A DNA stretch of 64,000 nt from Phytomonospora endophytica (GTDB lineage Bacteria > Actinomycetota > Actinomycetes > Mycobacteriales > Micromonosporaceae): NCBI RefSeq assembly GCF_014202425.1, contig NZ_JACHGT010000005.1, forward strand, positions 460,544-524,543. The letters are read 5' to 3'. The translations under genes were made by a program, and so were the position numbers. Shown piece by piece: positions 60,078-64,000 of this stretch. The stretch's first letter is position 1. Each line of letters starts with the position of its first letter. The notes beneath the pieces are model-generated. The model saw nothing but the letters and a program-made list of their open reading frames with translations, did not search any database and had not been told where the DNA came from.

Positions 60078-60133
60078 TTGACAATTCCGTGATCGAACTG
60101 GAACACTCGGGAGCACATTGGAGAGCGCTCTCC
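60078..60133 (+). promoter_or_regulatory. Promoter and LacI operator of the glycosidase gene
   Basis: TTGACA (60078-60083) and AACACT (60102-60107) are 18 bases apart. The palindrome GGAGAGCGCTCTCC (60120-60133) begins about 12 bases after the -10 box, where bound LacI would block transcription. The site is identical to that at 59984-59997. Confidence 0.75.
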
Positions 60134-60155
60134 CGGTCATGCGACAGGAGATCCG

Positions 60156-62303
60156 ATGAACGCCAGGTCCCCCGGCATCCCGGCGCGTCTCACCGCCGTG
60201 CTCGGTGCCGCTCTGCTCCTCCTCGGCTGCTTAACGGCCGTGGCCCCACCCGCGGCGGCCGCGCCCACCCTGCTGTCACAGGGAAAGACGGCCACCGCCT
60301 CGTCCAGCGAGAACCCCGACTACACCCCCGCCCGCCTCGCCTTCGACGGCGACTCGGGAACCCGCTGGTCGAGCGCCTTCGCCGACCCGCAGTGGATCCA
60401 GGTCGATCTGGGCGCCTCGGCCTCGGTCGAGCGGATCGTGCTCAACTGGGAGGGCGCCTACGCCAGGGCCTTCCAGCTGCAGGTCTCCACCGACGGGGCA
60501 CAGTGGGCCACGATCCACAGCACCACGACCGGAACCGGTGGCGTACAGACGATCCCCGTCTCCGGCAGCGGCCGCTTCGTCCGGATGTACGGCACGGCAC
60601 GCGCGACCGGATACGGCTACTCGCTCTGGGAGTTCCAGGTCTATGGCACCACCGGCGGGCAGCCGCCCGGCCCCGGCACGGTCGCGGTGACCGGGAGCCA
60701 GGGCAACTGGCGGCTCACCGTCGACGGCGCCCCCTACACGATCAAGGGCCTCACCTGGGGTCCACCGGTCTCGGCCGCCGGTCAGTACATGCCCGACCTG
60801 AGGTCCATGGGCGTCAACACGATCCGGACCTGGGGCACCGACGCGAGCAGCCGGCCGCTCTTCGACGCCGCGGCGGCCAACGGGATCCGCGTCATCGCGG
60901 GCTTCTGGCTGCAACCGGGCGGCGGGCCGGGTAGTGGAGGGTGCGTCAACTACGTCACCGACACCGCCTACAAGACGACGATGCTCGGCGAGATCCGCAA
61001 CTGGACGACGACCTACAAGGACCACGCCGGCGTGCTGATGTGGAACGTCGGCAACGAGTCGGTCCTCGGCATGCAGAACTGTTTCAGCGGCGCCGAACTG
61101 GAGAGCCAGCGCAACGCCTACACCGCCTTCGTCAACGAGGCCGCCAGGGCGATCCACACGATCGACCCGAACCACCCGGTGACCTCGACCGACGCGTGGG
61201 TCGGCGCCTGGCCGTACTACAAGGCCAACGCCCCGGACCTGGATCTGTACGCGGTCAACGCCTACAACGCCGTGTGCGGGGTCAAGCAGGCCTGGATCGA
61301 CGGCGGCTACACCAAGCCCTACATCGTGACCGAGGCTGGCCCGGCCGGCGAGTGGGAGGTCCCCAACGACGCCAACGGTGTGCCGAACGAGCCGACCGAC
61401 GTGCAGAAGCGCGACGGTTACGCCTCCGCCTGGAACTGCGTCACCGGCCACACCGGCGTCTCGCTCGGCGCGACGATGTTCCACTACGGCCTCGAAGAGG
61501 ACTTCGGCGGCGTGTGGTTCAACCTGCTGCCCGGCGGCCAGAAGCGCCTGGCGTACCACGAGGTCAAGCGCCTCTACAGTGGACAGGCCTCGGCCAACAC
61601 GCCCCCGGTCATCACCGGACTGAACGTCGCGAACGCCGGTGCCGTCGCGAGCGGTTCGCAGTTCCGGATGACCGCGAACATCGCCGACCCGAACGGCGAC
61701 GCCATCAGTTACGCGGTGAAGCTGAACTCGAAGTACATCAACAACGCCGGCGGCTTCATCGACGCGCCCTTCGTCCGCAACGGCGATGGGAGCTTCTCGG
61801 TCACCGCACCGCAGATGCTCGGCGTGTGGAAGGTCTACCTGTACGCCCGCGACGGCCAGGGCAACGTCGGCATCGAGACGCGCTCGTTGCGGGTCGTCCC
61901 GCCACCGGTCAGCGGGACGAACCTCGCGCGCGGCCGGCCCGCGACGGCCTCGTCCTTCCAGTCCTTCGGCGACCTCAACCCCGGCAAGGCGGTCGACGGC
62001 GACCTGACGACGCGCTGGGCGAGCGACTGGTCGGATCCACAGTGGATCCAGGTGGATCTGGGCGCGTCCAGGGCGTTCCGGCACGTCCAGCTCGTCTGGG
62101 AGACCTCCTTCGCGCGGTCCTACCAGATCCAGACCTCCAACGACGGCGTCAACTGGACGACCGTCCACAGCACCACCGCCGGCGACGGGGGAGCCGACGA
62201 CGTCGACGTCAACGCCACGGCCCGGTACGTGCGCGTCAACGGAACACAACGCGGGACCGAATGGGGCTACTCGCTGTTCGAGTTCGGCGTCTACGGGAAC
62301 TAG
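60156..62303 (+). CDS. Secreted glycoside hydrolase flanked by two CBM32 domains
   Basis: The 715-residue secreted enzyme has a signal peptide (to about residue 36, ending AAAA). A first F5/8-type (CBM32) domain lies at about 38-165 (GKTATASSSENPDYTPARLAFDGDSGTRWSS, QWIQVDLGASASVERIVLNWE). The central clan-A TIM barrel, about 175-475, has acid/base Glu301 in WNVGNES and candidate nucleophile Glu393 in VTEAGP. A beta-sandwich spacer follows, then a second CBM32 at about 590-715 (ATASSFQSFGDLNPGKAVDGDLTTRWAS). The family could be GH5- or GH2-like; the glycan is unknown. AGGAG precedes the ATG. It is under LacI control and followed by a DUF1996 protein. Confidence 0.82.
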   Translation: MNARSPGIPARLTAVLGAALLLLGCLTAVAPPAAAAPTLLSQGKTATASSSENPDYTPARLAFDGDSGTRWSSAFADPQWIQVDLGASASVERIVLNWEGAYARAFQLQVSTDGAQWATIHSTTTGTGGVQTIPVSGSGRFVRMYGTARATGYGYSLWEFQVYGTTGGQPPGPGTVAVTGSQGNWRLTVDGAPYTIKGLTWGPPVSAAGQYMPDLRSMGVNTIRTWGTDASSRPLFDAAAANGIRVIAGFWLQPGGGPGSGGCVNYVTDTAYKTTMLGEIRNWTTTYKDHAGVLMWNVGNESVLGMQNCFSGAELESQRNAYTAFVNEAARAIHTIDPNHPVTSTDAWVGAWPYYKANAPDLDLYAVNAYNAVCGVKQAWIDGGYTKPYIVTEAGPAGEWEVPNDANGVPNEPTDVQKRDGYASAWNCVTGHTGVSLGATMFHYGLEEDFGGVWFNLLPGGQKRLAYHEVKRLYSGQASANTPPVITGLNVANAGAVASGSQFRMTANIADPNGDAISYAVKLNSKYINNAGGFIDAPFVRNGDGSFSVTAPQMLGVWKVYLYARDGQGNVGIETRSLRVVPPPVSGTNLARGRPATASSFQSFGDLNPGKAVDGDLTTRWASDWSDPQWIQVDLGASRAFRHVQLVWETSFARSYQIQTSNDGVNWTTVHSTTAGDGGADDVDVNATARYVRVNGTQRGTEWGYSLFEFGVYGN

Positions 62304-62311
62304 GAGGAGAC

Positions 62312-63208
62312 ATGAAACGCCCGATCACCGCAGTGCTGTCGGCGGCCGTCTTACTCGGCGTCGCGCTGGCCGTCCCGTCGGCCTCGACCGCCGACCCGGC
62401 GGTCACCCACCACGAGTTCCAGGCCAACTGCACCATCACGCACACCGCCAGCGACGACCCGATCGTCCACCCCGGACACACCGGGATGTCACACAACCAC
62501 ACCTTCATGGGCAACCGCACGACGAACGCCTACAGCACGACCGAGTCGCTGATGGCCGGTACGACGAGCTGCAGGGTGCCGAAGGACAAGTCGGCCTACT
62601 GGGTTCCGACGCTGACCAACGGGACCACGCCGATCCTGTCGACGTGGCACCAGACGCTGTACTACAAGTCGGGGATCCTCGACTACGCCGCCGTGCAGCC
62701 CTTCCCGCTCGGGATCCGTTTCGTGGTCGGCAACATGACCGCGACGAAGGACGAGTTCCGGACCGCACCCGGCGCCGTCGAGGGCTGGGAGTGCGGTGAG
62801 AGCTTCCACAACTGGGACTTCCCGGCCTGGTGCCCGGCGGGCACGCAACTCAACATCCGCTACCAGGCACCGAGCTGCTGGGACGGCGTGCATCTGGACT
62901 CCGCCGACCACAAGAGCCACATGGCCTACCCGGTCAACGGCGCCTGCACGGCGAGCCATCCGGTCCCCGTGCCGATGCTGGAGTACAAGATCGCCTTCCC
63001 GACCGACGGGAACATGGCGGCCGTGCAACTGGCGTCGGGACGCGGTTACAGCTGGCATTACGACTTCTTCAACGCCTGGGACCCGGCGACCCAGGCGGCG
63101 CTGGTCGACCACTGCATCAATGGTGGTCTCCAGTGCGACGCGCGCGGCTTCGACCTGTACAAGCCCGGCAGGGGAGCGGCGCTGAACGAGAACTACGAAC
63201 TGCCCTGA
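62312..63208 (+). CDS. Secreted DUF1996 protein
   Basis: The 298-residue protein has a signal peptide (MKRPITAVLSAAVLLGVALA, cleaved near residue 27) and a His/Cys-rich DUF1996 domain: HHEFQANCTITHTASDDPIVHPGHTGMSHNHTFMGN, AYWVPTL, CWDGVHLDSADHKSHMAYP, and YSWHYDFFNAWDP. GGAGGAGA overlaps the glycosidase stop, so the two are coupled. DUF1996 proteins occur with carbohydrate-active enzymes and are suspected to act on polysaccharide; the histidine-rich motifs could bind metal. No activity is established. Confidence 0.85.
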   Translation: MKRPITAVLSAAVLLGVALAVPSASTADPAVTHHEFQANCTITHTASDDPIVHPGHTGMSHNHTFMGNRTTNAYSTTESLMAGTTSCRVPKDKSAYWVPTLTNGTTPILSTWHQTLYYKSGILDYAAVQPFPLGIRFVVGNMTATKDEFRTAPGAVEGWECGESFHNWDFPAWCPAGTQLNIRYQAPSCWDGVHLDSADHKSHMAYPVNGACTASHPVPVPMLEYKIAFPTDGNMAAVQLASGRGYSWHYDFFNAWDPATQAALVDHCINGGLQCDARGFDLYKPGRGAALNENYELP

Positions 63209-63213
63209 GGCGG

Positions 63214-63247
63214 CGCCGGGCGCGTTCCAGGCGGGGCGCGCCCGGCG
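63214..63247 (+). terminator. Terminator hairpin after the DUF1996 gene
   Basis: CGCCGGGCGCG (63214-63224) pairs perfectly with CGCGCCCGGCG (63237-63247) around a 12-base loop, six bases past the stop codon. Confidence 0.7.
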
Positions 63248-63327
63248 TTCCGGGCCGCCGTCGGTGCCCCCCGCGCGGAGTCGCCCTCTGTTCTACTGAG
63301 GACAACTCCGAACGGAAGGAAACGAGC

Positions 63328-63771
63328 ATGCGACGGGGGCTCTTCCTGGCGTTGGCGGCCATGGCCGCGATTCTCATCCCGACCACCGCGCAGGCCGACG
63401 TCTCAGTGCAGGCGACCTGCGGGCAGTTCTCCCACAACAGTCTCAACGGCGGGTCCTACGGCCGGCTCTGGTACTGCTACACCAAGCAGTCGAACGGCTG
63501 GTACCGCGTGACGGCCACCGACATCCACACCGCCGACGGCATCACGGCCGGAGACCAGTGGGGCGGCGCGATATTCGCCCACTATGAGACCCGCTCCGGT
63601 TACTACCCCAGCACACTGGTCGGGCGCGCTCACGATTACCAGAGCGTCGACGGGCCACCATGGTCGACCAGTGACGTGAAGAACGTCTGGTTCGAGATCT
63701 GCAACGAACCGGACCACTCGGACTCCTACGTCTACGCCAGTCACTGCAGGCGGATGACCAAGGACTTCTAG
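63328..63771 (+). CDS. Small secreted protein of unknown function
   Basis: The 147-residue protein has a signal peptide (MRRGLFLALAAMAAILIPTTAQA) and a mature part with four Cys (near residues 31, 50, 129 and 138) and many Tyr/Trp/Ser, which suggests a disulfide-bonded beta fold. GGAAGGA precedes the ATG. It follows the DUF1996 terminator, so it has its own transcript. No family was recognised. Confidence 0.7.
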   Translation: MRRGLFLALAAMAAILIPTTAQADVSVQATCGQFSHNSLNGGSYGRLWYCYTKQSNGWYRVTATDIHTADGITAGDQWGGAIFAHYETRSGYYPSTLVGRAHDYQSVDGPPWSTSDVKNVWFEICNEPDHSDSYVYASHCRRMTKDF

Positions 63772-64000
63772 TCCGGATCCGCCCGTTCAGTCGGCAAACC
63801 TCGCTCGGTTCTCGCCGAACGCCGCCCTCGAACGGGTGGGCGGCCATGTCGCACCGGGCCGAGACGGGTGGCGGGGCCCCGCCCCCCGGGCGGGGCCCCC
63901 CCCCCCCCCCCGGGGGGGCGGGGGGGGGGGGCCGCCCCCCCAAGCCGGCCACCCCGCGCGGGGCCCCCCCCCGGCCCCCCCGGCAAAAAAACAGAGGGTT
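63772..64000. other. Non-coding end with unreliable G/C homopolymers
   Basis: No gene is supported here. From about 63,870 the sequence becomes long runs of C and G (for example a C-run near 63,895-63,910 followed by G-runs) and ends in an A-run and AGAGGGTT. This looks like low-quality sequence at a contig edge rather than biology. Confidence 0.8.

Noticed and set aside
63542..63952. 136-codon open frame on the - strand at the contig end
   Set aside because: It depends on the unreliable G/C homopolymers and opposes a credible secreted-protein gene.
1..64000. CRISPR arrays, tRNA or rRNA genes
   Set aside because: No regularly spaced repeats and no tRNA or rRNA-like conserved stretches were recognised by eye. 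A covariance-model scan would settle the tRNA question.

Overview
The window is from a high-GC actinomycete. Most of it is rich in GC, with C- or G-ending codons and many GTG starts. Neighbouring genes often share 4-base ATGA or GTGA stop/start overlaps. Typical actinobacterial families are present: SARP, TipAL-type MerR, LtrA, septum-formation lipoprotein, DUF1996, DUF3817 and a mycothiol-enzyme-type DinB fold. Genus cannot be fixed from the sequence; Micromonosporales, Glycomycetales or a related order would fit. The left edge is an IS element and the right edge runs into implausible G/C homopolymers, so the window is probably a whole contig of a draft assembly. No rRNA, tRNA or CRISPR array was seen.

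Layout. 1-0.9 kb: IS5-family element with its transposase split by a -1 frameshift. 1-8.9 kb: LtrA membrane protein, SARP regulator, M23 peptidase, lipoprotein hydrolase, crtB-crtI and a flavodoxin-type reductase divergent from a MarR regulator with twin operators. 9.4-14.6 kb: VOC protein plus TipAL regulator, then a symporter/LysR/D-malate-tartrate dehydrogenase group linked by two copies of one LysR-type box. 14.6-23.5 kb: a 1353-residue HEAT/SUKH/WGR protein, a small hydrolase/aldolase/mycothiol-enzyme operon and a STAND NTPase with TPRs. 23.6-35.5 kb: a tightly overlapped operon led by a LacI regulator. It holds a sugar ABC importer, two ADP-ribosylglycohydrolase-family enzymes, a ribokinase, a glycosidase-like/FGE-like fusion, a class III CoA transferase and a CitE-like lyase. 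35.5-39.4 kb: septum-formation lipoprotein, secreted nuclease and DUF3817 protein. 39.5-49.2 kb: a three-gene helicase/DUF1156 methylase/DUF499 ATPase locus resembling the Hma defence type, with a low-GC methylase. 49.2-57.5 kb: small regulator-enzyme groups (TetR/monooxygenase, GNAT/PaaX, ArsR/SRPBCC/reductase) and an alpha/beta hydrolase that seems to have lost its nucleophile segment. 57.5-63.8 kb: L,D-transpeptidase-like protein with an LQRSAGNRA motif, a LacI-controlled CBM32-glycosidase-CBM32 enzyme with a DUF1996 protein, and a small secreted protein.

How the parts work together. The 23.6-35.5 kb operon looks like one catabolic programme: import of a glycoside-like solute, hydrolysis by DraG-type enzymes, phosphorylation of the released sugar, and CoA activation plus aldol cleavage of an acidic product. 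The substrate is not known, and this is the best candidate for an undescribed pathway here. The 39.5-49.2 kb locus is the best candidate for foreign defence DNA. It joins a helicase with a C-terminal DUF3883 domain, an adenine-methylase-type protein and an ATPase with an N-terminal HEPN domain that keeps an R-x4-H motif. Several regulons can be read directly from repeated operators: MarR, TipAL, LysR, two LacI and ArsR.
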